Notes: a model not told the origin generated them from the sequence alone. Shown: positions 45,152 to 54,030, counted from the stretch's first letter. The stretch: 64,000 nucleotides of DNA from Pseudomonas sp. UBA5706 (GCF_002419965.1 NZ_DIHC01000015.1:1-64000); one strand, 5' to 3'. Numbers and translations are program-made.

Positions 45152-45176
45152 GCCAGCCTTGCGCTGATGCATAAAG

Positions 45177-45201
45177 AACCCCGCCTCGGCGGGGTTTTTT
45201 T
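45177..45201 (+). terminator. Rho-independent terminator after groEL
   Basis: AACCCCGCC, a short loop, and GCGGGGTTTTTTT form a strong intrinsic terminator 25 bases after groEL. Confidence 0.95.
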
Positions 45202-45465
45202 ATGAGTGTTTTTTGGGTATTAGTGGTGGGGTGGTCGTTATATGCGTTTTTTGGGCTGGCGCTGATTAACTGATGAAGGCTCGGCCCCGCGGACTGTTTC
45301 GCCCGCAGCGAGTTACCTGGAAAGCCCTTGGTTACTTTTCCGAAAAAAGGTGACGCGCTGTAAGCGTGCAACCGCTAGCCGATCCATCACGGAAAACGAA
45401 TAGACCCACACAAGCAGCGACGAAACGGGCTCGCTGTAAAAGGAGGGCCGAAGTGCACCTTGCGC
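45202..45465. other. Intergenic region with a Pseudomonas-type non-coding repeat
   Basis: No gene is seen. The stretch from about 45290 to 45370 (GTTACTTTTCCGAAAAAAGG followed by TGACGCGCTGTAAG) resembles a dispersed intergenic sequence found in many fluorescent Pseudomonas genomes, recalled from general knowledge. It lies downstream of both groEL and the minus-strand PAP2 gene. Confidence 0.4.
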
Positions 45466-46209
45466 TCATCCGGAAACCGGCTGCCCCGCAACGACTCTGT
45501 CTTGCTTACCCTCCGGTCTATAAAGCACGGCGTAATAAGCCCCGAGGCAAATCCACCAGCAAAACACCGCCGTCCAGATGTTGTGCGAGAAGAAGTGTGC
45601 GCCCTGCAACATGCGCCCTACAGAAAACACGGTGCCCAATCCGAACGCGAAGATCAGTCCCGCCTTGGCAAGGCGCGGGCGGCGGTCACGGAAGACGAAA
45701 AACAACGCAAACAGCGTAAAACCCGTTGCCGCATGCCCGCCCGGCCAGCAGCGGCCCGGTTTATCGGTAGGTGGGCGCGGACTGAGCAGTTCGCTGTAGG
45801 TTTGCTGACCACCGAACTCAGTCAGGCTCCACGGACACTGAACCGCCGTCACCGCCTTGACCGGCGTGACGAAACTGGTCGACAGCGCCATCGACAACAC
45901 CAGGCATCCCAGTTCGCGCCTCCAGGGTTTAAGCCGCTCGACGACGAATGCAGCAACGAAGCCTGCAAACGACAGCACGCCTAATGCGATCACCACCTGT
46001 TTGGCGCGGTCGTGGAGTACGTTTTCCAGGAAATAGCTGTGCCTGCCCACGAACTGACCTGCCGCAGGGTCGTAAGCTATTCTCGCAATGCTCATGTCCA
46101 GGGTGGTCAGTTCCAGCAGCAACAAAACGAGGGCCGTCAACGCCGGGATCCCGAGATAAACCCATAGGTTGATCGGGCGCGAGGCGGGCCGTTCGAAGAT
46201 CTCGGACAT
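45466..46209 (-). CDS. PAP2-family membrane phosphatase (ColR-regulon type)
   Basis: The protein has 247 residues with about six membrane helices (for example LWVYLGIPALTALVLLLLEL). PAP2 motifs are present in a diverged form: K-x6-CP in KAVTAVQCPW (usually K-x6-RP), PGGHA (usually PSGH), and GRMLQGAHFFSH (usually SR-x5-H-x3-D). The catalytic histidines remain. Family members dephosphorylate lipid phosphates such as undecaprenyl pyrophosphate or lipid A. A PAP2 gene (warB) belongs to the ColR regulon of P. putida, and a ColR box lies upstream here, so a role in outer-membrane remodelling is likely. Confidence 0.85.
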   Translation of the reverse strand: MSEIFERPASRPINLWVYLGIPALTALVLLLLELTTLDMSIARIAYDPAAGQFVGRHSYFLENVLHDRAKQVVIALGVLSFAGFVAAFVVERLKPWRRELGCLVLSMALSTSFVTPVKAVTAVQCPWSLTEFGGQQTYSELLSPRPPTDKPGRCWPGGHAATGFTLFALFFVFRDRRPRLAKAGLIFAFGLGTVFSVGRMLQGAHFFSHNIWTAVFCWWICLGAYYAVLYRPEGKQDRVVAGQPVSG

Positions 46210-46300
46210 GGTGAATCCTATAGTGCAAGCGGAGCGTAGGAGGGGATCGAACGTATGCGACAGTCTGGGGCGCCCGCTGTCGCCCCGCTGTGAACCGAGA

Positions 46301-46316
46301 GTGAAAAAAACGTTAT
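46301..46316 (-). promoter_or_regulatory. ColR binding site upstream of the PAP2 gene
   Basis: On the minus strand the sequence is ATAACGTTTTTTTCAC. It matches the published P. putida ColR consensus, YYNASNNYTTTTTCAC, at every position but the first. It lies about 90 bases before the PAP2 start and about 120 bases before colR on the other strand, so it could control either gene. Confidence 0.65.
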
Positions 46317-46434
46317 GTACAACGACGCTGGCCCTTGGACGCGCATGGCCTTAAGCTGCCGCCACCTCTGACCTGTCGAGTGGGTATTTCATACCCCGGG
46401 TTACGCCGACAAACGCATTAGGAGACAGTTACCC

Positions 46435-47118
46435 ATGAGAATTCTGCTGGTCGAAGACAACCGCGATATCCTGGCTAACCTTGCCGATTATCTGGGCCTG
46501 AAAGGCTACACCGTGGACTGCGCGCAGGATGGGCTGTCCGGGTTGCACCTGGCGGCGACCGAGCATTACGACTTGATCGTGCTGGACATCATGCTGCCAG
46601 GCATCGACGGCTACACCCTATGCAAACGCTTGCGTGAAGATGCGCGCCGCGACACGCCGGTGATCATGCTCACTGCGCGTGACCAGCTCGACGACCGCTT
46701 GCAGGGTTTCCGCTCCGGCGCCGACGATTACCTGCTCAAGCCGTTCGCGCTGTCGGAGCTGGCCGCGCGCATTGAAGCGGTACTGCGCCGCAGCCAGGGC
46801 GGCGGTCTGCACGCTTTGCAGGTCGCCGACCTGATTTACGATCTTGACACCCTGGAAGTGACCCGCGAAGGGCGCATGCTCAAGCTCAACCCGGTCGGCC
46901 TGAAACTACTGGCGGTGCTGATGCGCAAAAGCCCTCATGTGCTTCGCCGGGAAGTCCTGGAAGAGGCCCTTTGGGGCGACGACTGCCCGGACAGCGACAG
47001 CCTGCGCAGTCATGTCCACCAACTGCGCCAGGTGATCGACAAACCGTTCGCCAAACCGTTGCTGCAGACGGTGCATGGCGTCGGCTATCGCTTGGCCGAG
47101 GGCCGCGATGGAGTTTAA
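46435..47118 (+). CDS. colR: Response regulator ColR (OmpR family)
   Basis: The protein has 227 residues: receiver domain 1-120 with the phosphorylated Asp51 in LIVLDIMLPGIDG, acidic pocket VEDNRD and Lys in YLLKPFALSE, then an OmpR-type winged helix (about 130-225; SLRSHVHQLRQVIDKPF, VHGVGYRLAE). With ColS it controls outer-membrane and LPS-modification genes and guards against metal excess, phenol and polymyxin in P. putida and P. fluorescens. It overlaps colS by eleven bases. Confidence 0.95.
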   Translation: MRILLVEDNRDILANLADYLGLKGYTVDCAQDGLSGLHLAATEHYDLIVLDIMLPGIDGYTLCKRLREDARRDTPVIMLTARDQLDDRLQGFRSGADDYLLKPFALSELAARIEAVLRRSQGGGLHALQVADLIYDLDTLEVTREGRMLKLNPVGLKLLAVLMRKSPHVLRREVLEEALWGDDCPDSDSLRSHVHQLRQVIDKPFAKPLLQTVHGVGYRLAEGRDGV

Positions 47119-48397
47119 GCAAAGCCTCGCCCAGCGGATCATCATCGCCTTTGCCTTGATGAGCGCGTTGGTAGCCGGGTCTTTCGCCATGGGTATCGTC
47201 GCAACTGTCCATCTGGTCGAAGAGAAACTGATTTCCGCCGGCTTGGGCGGTGACCTGACGCGCCTGCTGCTGATGGACAGCGTCGAGGACTGGAGCCATC
47301 GCCCTGAGCCTGACCAGCTGTTTTATTTCAGCGGCGGGCCGGGCGATTTCGAACTGCCCAAGGATTTACGCCATCTGGAGCCCGGCTTTCACGAAGTGTT
47401 CCGGGGGCCGTTGTCCTACCACGCGATGGTCGAGGTGGTCGACGGGCGGCATTACGTCCTATTGCAGGATCAAAGCGATTTCGAAGAGCGCGAACGTGTG
47501 CTGTTCGCGGTCGTGCTGGTGGGCTTCGTGCTGGCACTGGCGCTGGCGGTAGTTCTGGGCTGGGTGCTGGCGCGCCGGGTGATGGCGCCGGTGGTCAGGC
47601 TGGCTCGTCAGGTGCGCCATCGTGATCAGTTGCTCGGCCTCGCACCGCCGCTGGCGCCGGATTATGCCGCTGATGAGGTAGGTGAGCTGGCCGTGGCCTT
47701 CGACGCCACGCTGGGGCGCCTGCGCGATGCACTGACACGCGAGCGGATGTTCACCAGCGACGTCAGCCACGAACTGCGAACCCCATTGATGGTGCTTGCC
47801 AGCTCGTGCGAGCTGCTATTGGAAAATCCGGCGCTGGATCAGCGTGCGCGGGCGCAGGTCGAACGGGTAGGGCGCGCCTGTGAGGAAATGCGCGACCTGG
47901 TGCAGACTTTTCTTATGCTGGCTCGCACTCAGCGCGATGACCCCGGTATGAATCCACAGTTGTCCCTGCAAGGCGCTGCCCAGCAGCTGCTGACGCTCTG
48001 GCGTGAGCCGATCGAAGCCAAGGGTCTGCGTTTGGAGTACTACCCTGACCGCGCTTCGGAAACCTCGTATAACGCCACGTTCCTGTATGCCGTCATGGGC
48101 AACCTGCTGCGCAACGCGCTGCACTACACCGATCAAGGGTTCATTCGACTTATCCTGTTGCCCGACGGCTTCACCGTTGAGGATTCCGGAGTGGGCATTC
48201 CGGAAGAGAAACGCGAAGCGATGTTTCAGCCCTTCGTGCGGGGCAATGAAAAGCGTGGGGAAGGTCTCGGCCTGGGCTTGTCTCTGGTTCAGCGCATCTG
48301 CGAGAACCAGGGCTGGACGGTGAGCCTCGACACCATGGAGCCAAACGGCTGCCGCTTCATCGTCGAGTTCCCGAAAACGACGGGCGCCAAAGGCTGA
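47108..48397 (+). CDS. colS: Sensor histidine kinase ColS
   Basis: The protein has 429 residues from the ATG at 47108. Helices at about 11-34 and 130-155 enclose a periplasmic domain of roughly 100 residues. It carries H35, E38 and the ExxE pair E126/E129 (FEERE), which in P. putida ColS are described as binding Zn(II) and Fe(III). A HAMP linker follows, then the phospho-acceptor His221 in SDVSHELRTPLM and ATP-binding GEGLGLGLSLV. It therefore probably signals excess zinc or iron to ColR. Confidence 0.95.
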   Translation: MEFKQSLAQRIIIAFALMSALVAGSFAMGIVATVHLVEEKLISAGLGGDLTRLLLMDSVEDWSHRPEPDQLFYFSGGPGDFELPKDLRHLEPGFHEVFRGPLSYHAMVEVVDGRHYVLLQDQSDFEERERVLFAVVLVGFVLALALAVVLGWVLARRVMAPVVRLARQVRHRDQLLGLAPPLAPDYAADEVGELAVAFDATLGRLRDALTRERMFTSDVSHELRTPLMVLASSCELLLENPALDQRARAQVERVGRACEEMRDLVQTFLMLARTQRDDPGMNPQLSLQGAAQQLLTLWREPIEAKGLRLEYYPDRASETSYNATFLYAVMGNLLRNALHYTDQGFIRLILLPDGFTVEDSGVGIPEEKREAMFQPFVRGNEKRGEGLGLGLSLVQRICENQGWTVSLDTMEPNGCRFIVEFPKTTGAKG

Positions 48398-49017
48398 CCC
48401 CGGTTGCGTTTGAATGTATAGGCTATGTAAATGTTGCTGCGATTCGAAGGTTTCCAGCCCTATGCTTGCGCTATTGTCTGGAAATACTTCGTAACATCCG
48501 TGCGGCACGTGGAATGTTTTTTTCACATCCCGATCACCTGAGCATGACGCCAGCCCGCTTAGTTTTGGCTGTCTCACCTTCAGATGATGCGGCCTTGGGT
48601 ATACGGATCTAGCTCTTTTTTTCGCAACTATGATAAAGAGCACGACAGAAAATATTTACGCAGACACAGGGACGTAACGGCCTGACGATGGTCTGATCGT
48701 CGCGACAAACAGCTGGCCCCCCCGCCTGTTGACACTGTCGGGCGAGCCGTGACGGGATCTGGACTGCCCTGCCGCTGGCCGTTCCTGGACGCTGCTGGCG
48801 TTATCGTTTCGCTCTGGTGGGCGCAAACTTCAGGCCCAAAAACGCAGGCGTGCCGAAAGTACCTGCGGGAAGGAGGGGTAGCTGACCGGCTCTATGCTTA
48901 CCGGTGGCCACCGTTGAAAACGAATTCAAAAAGGCAGGATTTGCATCCGGGATCGCCCGGGCTTCCCGCCTTTGTACGCCAAGTGGCGTGTGTATCTATT
49001 ACGTAAGAGGAAACAGG
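48398..49017. other. Intergenic region between colS and the inaA-like gene
   Basis: No gene is recognised in 620 bases. TTTTTCAC at 48519-48526 is the core of a ColR box, but the outer half of the consensus is poor. Possible promoters lie in the A/T-rich stretch 48610-48660. In-frame codons continue upstream of the inaA-like start without family similarity. Confidence 0.5.
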
Positions 49018-49737
49018 ATGGCCGTGGATTTTGCAGCAGAATTGACCGTTCCCGCCAAGGACCGTTTTGCCTATTTCTGGAATACCAAGGGCGATTGGGT
49101 AGAAGAGCCCAATGTCCGTCGTGGTGGTGAAAGCGGCGTACAGCGTGTCGTGTCGGAGAATGGCCGGCTGCTGTACGTCAAACGCCAGGTCGGGCACATC
49201 TATCGCAGTTGGCTGCACCCGTTCGGTCGTCCGACGGTGTTGCGCGAACGTGACGCGTTGGAAGGATTGCGCCAGCTCAACGTCAACGTTGCGCGCATCG
49301 TGTTTTGCGGCGCCGAGCGCGACGAGAACAACCAGTGGCGGGCCTTACTGGTGACCGCAGCACTGGACGGCTTCGACGAGTTCGAAAACTGGCTCAAAGC
49401 CGGTGGCCGCGAACAGTACGGTGAGGCCGTCTACGAACAGATGCTCAAGGAGCTGGCCATCAACCTTGCGCGTATGCACAAGGGGCGCTGGCAACACAGT
49501 TGCATCTACATCAAGCACGTTTTCGTGCGGGTGGTCGGTGAAGGCGCCAATGCCAAACCCGAAGTGGCGTTGCTGGATCTGGAAAAGTGCCGTCAACGTT
49601 TGACTGCTTATGGCGCGGCTCAGCATGACATGAAGCAACTGCGCCGCCACTCGTCGTTTCAATCAGCGGACTGGAGCAAGCTCGTCTACTTTTACGAGAC
49701 GGCGTTTGGCAGCCCTATCAAAGGTTTAGATCGATGA
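49018..49737 (+). CDS. inaA: InaA/WaaP-type lipopolysaccharide kinase family protein
   Basis: The protein has 239 residues from the ATG at 49018, which has an AGAGGAAACAGG leader; an upstream in-frame start at 48904 lacks a good site. It has the eukaryotic-like kinase fold of WaaP/InaA proteins: lysine in LLYVKRQ, catalytic-loop-like LARMHKGRWQHSCIYIKH and the metal-binding LLDLEK. Related Pseudomonas kinases phosphorylate LPS core heptose. An inaA gene is part of the colRS neighbourhood and ColR regulon in P. putida. It overlaps the next small gene as ATGA. Confidence 0.88.
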   Translation: MAVDFAAELTVPAKDRFAYFWNTKGDWVEEPNVRRGGESGVQRVVSENGRLLYVKRQVGHIYRSWLHPFGRPTVLRERDALEGLRQLNVNVARIVFCGAERDENNQWRALLVTAALDGFDEFENWLKAGGREQYGEAVYEQMLKELAINLARMHKGRWQHSCIYIKHVFVRVVGEGANAKPEVALLDLEKCRQRLTAYGAAQHDMKQLRRHSSFQSADWSKLVYFYETAFGSPIKGLDR

Positions 49738-49961
49738 AGCTAGAAGTCGCTCGAGGTTTGTTTTTAGTCGGGGCACTGGGTGTCGCATCCATTGCCATGG
49801 CGGCTTGGGAACAGCCCAAGGCGCAGATTCTGAGCGCAGTGCACGGTGAGGGAAGGTGTCCGTTGCCGCGCGTGGCGAAGGTGGTCTCGCCCGTACGCCC
49901 GGATCACGACCTTCTGCTGTTTATGTTTGGCCTAGCCCAGGGATCGGGGCCGCAGAGCTGA
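49734..49961 (+). CDS. Small membrane or secreted protein coupled to inaA
   Basis: The protein has 75 residues and starts with an ATG overlapping the inaA stop (ATGA), so it is translationally coupled. A hydrophobic N-terminus (GLFLVGALGVASIAMAAW, about 8-25) is a signal peptide or anchor. The rest is short and Val/Pro/Arg-rich. No family is recognised. A terminator follows 21 bases later, which supports it as the last gene of the unit. Confidence 0.7.
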   Translation: MKLEVARGLFLVGALGVASIAMAAWEQPKAQILSAVHGEGRCPLPRVAKVVSPVRPDHDLLLFMFGLAQGSGPQS

Positions 49962-49982
49962 AGTTACCCTTCGATTGAAAGG

Positions 49983-50004
49983 CCCCGATGATTCGGGGTT
50001 TTTT
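49983..50004 (+). terminator. Rho-independent terminator after the small gene
   Basis: CCCCGA (49983-49988) pairs with TCGGGG (49993-49998) and is followed by TTTTTT. Confidence 0.85.
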
Positions 50005-50027
50005 GGGGTGGCTTGGGATCGTTATGT

Positions 50028-50232
50028 GATGCCCTGCGGGCCTATCGCGGGGCAAGCCCGCTCCTACATTTGTTGCAACGTGCCAGGGCCAGATGGACCG
50101 AGTTGGCGGCCTTGGTGCGAATTCGCGGATGATGGGCGTTTGCCTTTAAGGCGTTCAACCCGATCTGCCGGAACGCGGAATGTTGCAGACGATGCAGGAG
50201 CGGGCTCGCCCGCGATAGGTCCGCAGGGCATC
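50028..50232. repeat. REPIN (pair of inverted REP sequences)
   Basis: GATGCCCTGCGGGCCTATCG at 50028 continues to GCAAGCCCGCTCCTAC near 50067. The near-perfect inverted copy runs from GCAGGAGCGGGCTCGCCCGC near 50193 to GCAGGGCATC at 50232. The arms are about 40 bases each and enclose about 125 bases. This REP family differs from the one in the array at 37560-38180. Confidence 0.9.
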
Positions 50233-50261
50233 AACGTGACGCCCTCAAGCCACCCCCCGCG

Positions 50262-51359
50262 TCAGACCACATGCAGATGGTTGTCCCACAACCCTGTCGG
50301 CAGGTCCAGCGGCTGCGCGACCAGTGTGCGCTGGCGACAATCGTAGAAACGGCAGCGGCCTTGGCCCGAAGTGACGACAAAACCGTCGGCGACCGCACCG
50401 ACGCCCGCGCAATCGGGCAGGGGGGCATCGAGTTTCAGCGCGCCGCTGTCCAGATCCCAAATGAAGAAACGATTGCCGCGCGGTGCGGTTAAGGCCACCA
50501 GTCGCAAGGGGTCATGCACGGCGACACTGGCGGTGTAGTGCGCCATGGCCTGCAGTTGCTGTTCGGCCACCGGAAACGCCTGAAACGGCTGCCCCGGTCG
50601 CTTGATCGCCAACAGCTCGGCAGCCTCGTGGGACGGTCCCATGAACTGCTGTCCGGTCACGATGGTGCCGTCGCTGGCAATTGCCATATGCCGCACGCTG
50701 TTCATCTGCTGCGACAGGCTTTCCTTACTCAACAGCGTGCCGTCACGCTGCATCAATACCAGGCTCGGCTGCATGGCATCGAGGTTCATTTCGACGCGGC
50801 TCTCCGCCTCGGTACGAATGCCGCCGTTGGCCACCACCAGCGTTTCGCCATCCGGCAACCACGACACCTGATGCGGACCGATACCGTGGGTGGAAATCTC
50901 GCCCGCACGCTGCAGACGCTCGCCGACGAATTGGTACACACCCAGCACGCCGCGGCCCGGATCGGTGATGTCGTTCTCAGTAGCGTAGAGCCATTTGCCG
51001 CTATTGTGGATCACAGCGTGGCCGTAGAAATGCCGGTCGGGTGACGAACTGACGGTTTGCAGCAAGCGCCCATCGCGCAGGTCGATCAGGTAACTTTCGG
51101 TGCCCGGCCGCCTGGCGACGAACAGGGCGATCGGCAGTTGCGGGTGATCGATGATGTCGTGGCAGCGCTGGGCGACCTGGGTGGCGAACACCCGAGTGCC
51201 ATCCACGCGATAGCCCACGGCGTAGTGCCGACCGTTACTGTCGTCGCGGGCCGATAGCAGCAGTGGACCTGCGCTTTTGTTCGTGAACAGCGTCCAACCG
51301 CCCAAGGTGCAAGCGCTGAGAATGAGGCTGCCGAGCGCCAAAGCCTGACGTCGCAACAT
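50262..51359 (-). CDS. DUF1513 beta-propeller-like protein
   Basis: The protein has 365 residues from the ATG at 51359, one base after the upstream stop (TGATATG); an ATG four codons earlier is possible. The N-terminus (ALALGSLILSACTLGGWTLF) is a twin-charged signal or lipoprotein-like leader. Repeats such as HYAVGYRVDGTRVFATQV, GHAVIHNSGKWLYATEND and HGIGPHQVSWLPDGETLVVA resemble propeller blades. Members are found with imelysin and di-heme oxidoreductase genes in iron-regulated loci; function is unknown. It is the last gene of the operon. Confidence 0.88.
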   Translation of the reverse strand: MLRRQALALGSLILSACTLGGWTLFTNKSAGPLLLSARDDSNGRHYAVGYRVDGTRVFATQVAQRCHDIIDHPQLPIALFVARRPGTESYLIDLRDGRLLQTVSSSPDRHFYGHAVIHNSGKWLYATENDITDPGRGVLGVYQFVGERLQRAGEISTHGIGPHQVSWLPDGETLVVANGGIRTEAESRVEMNLDAMQPSLVLMQRDGTLLSKESLSQQMNSVRHMAIASDGTIVTGQQFMGPSHEAAELLAIKRPGQPFQAFPVAEQQLQAMAHYTASVAVHDPLRLVALTAPRGNRFFIWDLDSGALKLDAPLPDCAGVGAVADGFVVTSGQGRCRFYDCRQRTLVAQPLDLPTGLWDNHLHVV

Positions 51360-51360
51360 A

Positions 51361-52425
51361 TCAGTCACCATCGTTGGCGTTGAAGCCCAGCTGGATGCCC
51401 AGTGCTCTGGCCAGTTCGCCTTCCTGCAGGCGGTGGACCACGTTGAGGCTGTCGTAGAACGCATTCAGTTGCTCGCGACCCTGTTCAGTGGCCAGCAGGT
51501 CGGCCAACGGCGGCTTCAGGGCGGCCAGCTGTTTGCGACTCTCGGCGTAGGCGGCATCGATCCTTTCGGCCAGCGGTTTGTATTCAGTGGGCAATAGCCC
51601 ACGCAAGCCCTTGTTGTCCACACCCGACCACACCGTTTCGGCACTTTCCAGGCTGGCCTGCAAGCTGCTCAGGGACGCATTGCTGCGCCAGGTTTCGGCC
51701 TGGAACGGCTGCGGCACGCCCTTGGACTGGCGGCCCAGCGGGGTGCCGAGTTTCTTCTTCAGGGTGTCCAGTGCGGTGACCTGCGCGCGCAGCAGTTCGG
51801 CGATGGCTTCGTGGGAGTCGGCGTAGCGTTGATTGGGAAATTTGCTGAGCTGCGCGAGCATGCCGTCGGTGCTGTTCCAGCGGTTGAGCATTTCTTCGGC
51901 CAGAGCCTTCTGGCGATTGCCGATGGCGGTCAGCAACGGGCAGTAGCGGGCTTTCTGCTCAGCGCTGGCCATATCGATCCCGGCGTCGAACAGGATGTAT
52001 TCATAAGCCGAAAGGCCCTGCACCACGACGCTGGACTTGGCCAACGCCTCAGCGTCGATCTGCGGCTGGGCGGTGACCAGTTGCTCGACCTGACGGCCAA
52101 CCAGATTCTTCTTGTCAGGCCAGAACTGGACCTGCCATGCGCGGTTGCCCTCTGCCAGTGGACCAATCAGTAATGGCTGCAGCTGAGCCCAGGCTTTTTG
52201 CGCGTGCAGAAAATCGGCGCGGGCGGTGTTCAGGTCCGATTTGCCCTCGCAGAAGGCCAGCGCGCTGACGGCCAGCTGTCGGTCAGCGTCGACCCAACCG
52301 CTGTAGGTCGGCAGGATCACTTGTTTGGCAATGGCGGCAGACGTCACCGCCTGCGGATCCGAAGGCGCACAGGCACCCAGGGCGAGCGCGGCGAGGCTGG
52401 TGAACAACAGCGTGGGACGGAACAT
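51361..52425 (-). CDS. Imelysin-family lipoprotein (atypical GxHxxE site)
   Basis: The protein has 354 residues with a lipoprotein signal (LAALALGAC, Cys19). The imelysin fold is all-helical; the motif that reads GxHxxE in classical members is GLSAYEYILFD here, with Ser in place of His. This form is common in the second imelysin of Pseudomonas loci. Imelysins bind metal and are linked to iron uptake. It is 30 bases after the di-heme oxidoreductase gene and one base before the DUF1513 gene, so they form a three-gene operon. Confidence 0.88.
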   Translation of the reverse strand: MFRPTLLFTSLAALALGACAPSDPQAVTSAAIAKQVILPTYSGWVDADRQLAVSALAFCEGKSDLNTARADFLHAQKAWAQLQPLLIGPLAEGNRAWQVQFWPDKKNLVGRQVEQLVTAQPQIDAEALAKSSVVVQGLSAYEYILFDAGIDMASAEQKARYCPLLTAIGNRQKALAEEMLNRWNSTDGMLAQLSKFPNQRYADSHEAIAELLRAQVTALDTLKKKLGTPLGRQSKGVPQPFQAETWRSNASLSSLQASLESAETVWSGVDNKGLRGLLPTEYKPLAERIDAAYAESRKQLAALKPPLADLLATEQGREQLNAFYDSLNVVHRLQEGELARALGIQLGFNANDGD

Positions 52426-52455
52426 GTCCGGCTCCTTATGTTTCAGAAATGATGT

Positions 52456-53883
52456 TTACAGGGAGTTCAGGAACGCGAGCAGGGCGGCGCGCTGTTGCTC
52501 ATCGAAAGCCAGCACCTGACGTTGTGCCGGCAATGCCTCCCCTCCGTGCCAGAGCACCGCTTCCATGAGGTTGCGGGCGCGGCCGTCGTGCAGGAACCGG
52601 GTATGCCCGCTGACGGTTTCGGTCAGCCCGATGCCCCACAAAGGCGCGGTGCGCCACTGTCGGCCGCTGGCCTGGAACTCACTGAGGTTATCGGCCAGTC
52701 CTTCGCCCATGTCGTGCAGCAGCAGGTCGGTGTAAGGGCGAATCACCTGGTTCGCCAGCTCCGGCTCGGCGGCGTCGGTTGCGGTAGTAAATTGCGGTGT
52801 ATGACACTGCTGGCAACCGGCCTTGAAGAACAGATTCTTGCCTTGCAGCACCTGCGGGTCGGCTACATCGCGCCGCGCCGGGACCCCTAGGTTGCGGGTG
52901 TAGAAGGTGATCAATCGCAGGATGTTGTCGCTGACCTCAGGCTCGCCATTGGGCCCTTTGCCGCTGGGAGCCTGGAGGCAGGCGGTTTGTGAAGGGGTGC
53001 AATCGTCGGCGGGCCTCAGGGTCGTGGTCAGGCCCATGTCACCGGCCAGCGCATGGACGTTCTGCTGCTGGATGCTGGGCTGCGAGGCTTTCCAACCGAA
53101 CCGGCCGAGCACCGGTTTCTGCTGTGCGTCATCCCAGACCCTGTTCGGCGTGCCGGTGATACCGGTGCCATTGCGGTTGTCGGGATTGGCATTGGCCAGA
53201 ATCGCCGCTTCCGGGATTGCCTCCAGCAGACCCAGGCCGATCATTGGCGGGGCGATGCGTGCCGAAGTGCGGGCCTGGGGGTGTATCGGGCCGTAGCCGA
53301 GCTGGGTTATACGCAGGGTAGGGCGACGCAGGTGAGCCGGTGTGCCGTCGCGGAAATGCACGGTCATCGAGTCGTACTCGACGCGCACCTTGGCTTCCGG
53401 GGTGATGCCGGGAATCGCCATGTCCTGCAACTGGATGCCGTACACCGGCTCGGGGGTCAGCCCCAGCTTTCGAAGGCGATCGGCGTAAGCCGGGTCATCG
53501 GGAATGGATAGCCGGACCAGCATCGATACCGCATTCTCAGCGCCGGGCTCGGGCGGGTGGCCGCGACCGTCCTTGATGTGGCAGTTCTGACAGGCATTGG
53601 TGTTGAACAGTGGTCCGAGGCCATCGCGCGCGGTGGTGGTGGAGGGGGCGATCACCCATGGGTTGCGGAAGAAACTGTTACCCGCGCTGAAGTCCAGACG
53701 ACGTGTGGGCGAGAGATTGGCAGAGGGCGAGGAGAATGCATTACGGTCACTGCGATTGACGGTCGCAGCACCTGCCGATTGTGATTCGCCAGGCTGCGCA
53801 GCGGTGAAACGCGGGGCGTCGTCGCACCCGCCAAGGGCGCAAGCCATCAGCAGGGAGAACCAAAGACGGAACCGCGCAGCCAT
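52456..53883 (-). CDS. Di-heme oxidoreductase (DHOR, putative thiol oxidoreductase family)
   Basis: The protein has 475 residues from the ATG at 53883, which has AGGA five bases upstream; an ATG two codons earlier is possible. The signal peptide ends in a lipobox-like ALGGC. Two heme-binding motifs are visible, CQNCH near residue 98 and CQQCH near residue 360. DHOR proteins are periplasmic c-type cytochromes distantly related to MauG and peroxidases. The substrate is not known. First gene of the DHOR-imelysin-DUF1513 operon. Confidence 0.9.
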   Translation of the reverse strand: MAARFRLWFSLLMACALGGCDDAPRFTAAQPGESQSAGAATVNRSDRNAFSSPSANLSPTRRLDFSAGNSFFRNPWVIAPSTTTARDGLGPLFNTNACQNCHIKDGRGHPPEPGAENAVSMLVRLSIPDDPAYADRLRKLGLTPEPVYGIQLQDMAIPGITPEAKVRVEYDSMTVHFRDGTPAHLRRPTLRITQLGYGPIHPQARTSARIAPPMIGLGLLEAIPEAAILANANPDNRNGTGITGTPNRVWDDAQQKPVLGRFGWKASQPSIQQQNVHALAGDMGLTTTLRPADDCTPSQTACLQAPSGKGPNGEPEVSDNILRLITFYTRNLGVPARRDVADPQVLQGKNLFFKAGCQQCHTPQFTTATDAAEPELANQVIRPYTDLLLHDMGEGLADNLSEFQASGRQWRTAPLWGIGLTETVSGHTRFLHDGRARNLMEAVLWHGGEALPAQRQVLAFDEQQRAALLAFLNSL

Positions 53884-54030
53884 ACACATCCTGCATAGGG
53901 GTGGAAATCGGGGCGAGCAAGCTTAACAGCCCCGTCTTTGACGAATAAGAGGGATTTGCGTTTGTAAGTGCCTCTCGAAACGTGTTGTAACCAATTCGCT
54001 GGCAGGCGGGTGCCTGACCAGCGAGCGGGC

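Noticed and set aside
45460..45984. A 174-codon plus-strand frame opposite the PAP2 gene
   Set aside because: Antisense shadow, rich in Arg/Gln, with no supporting features.
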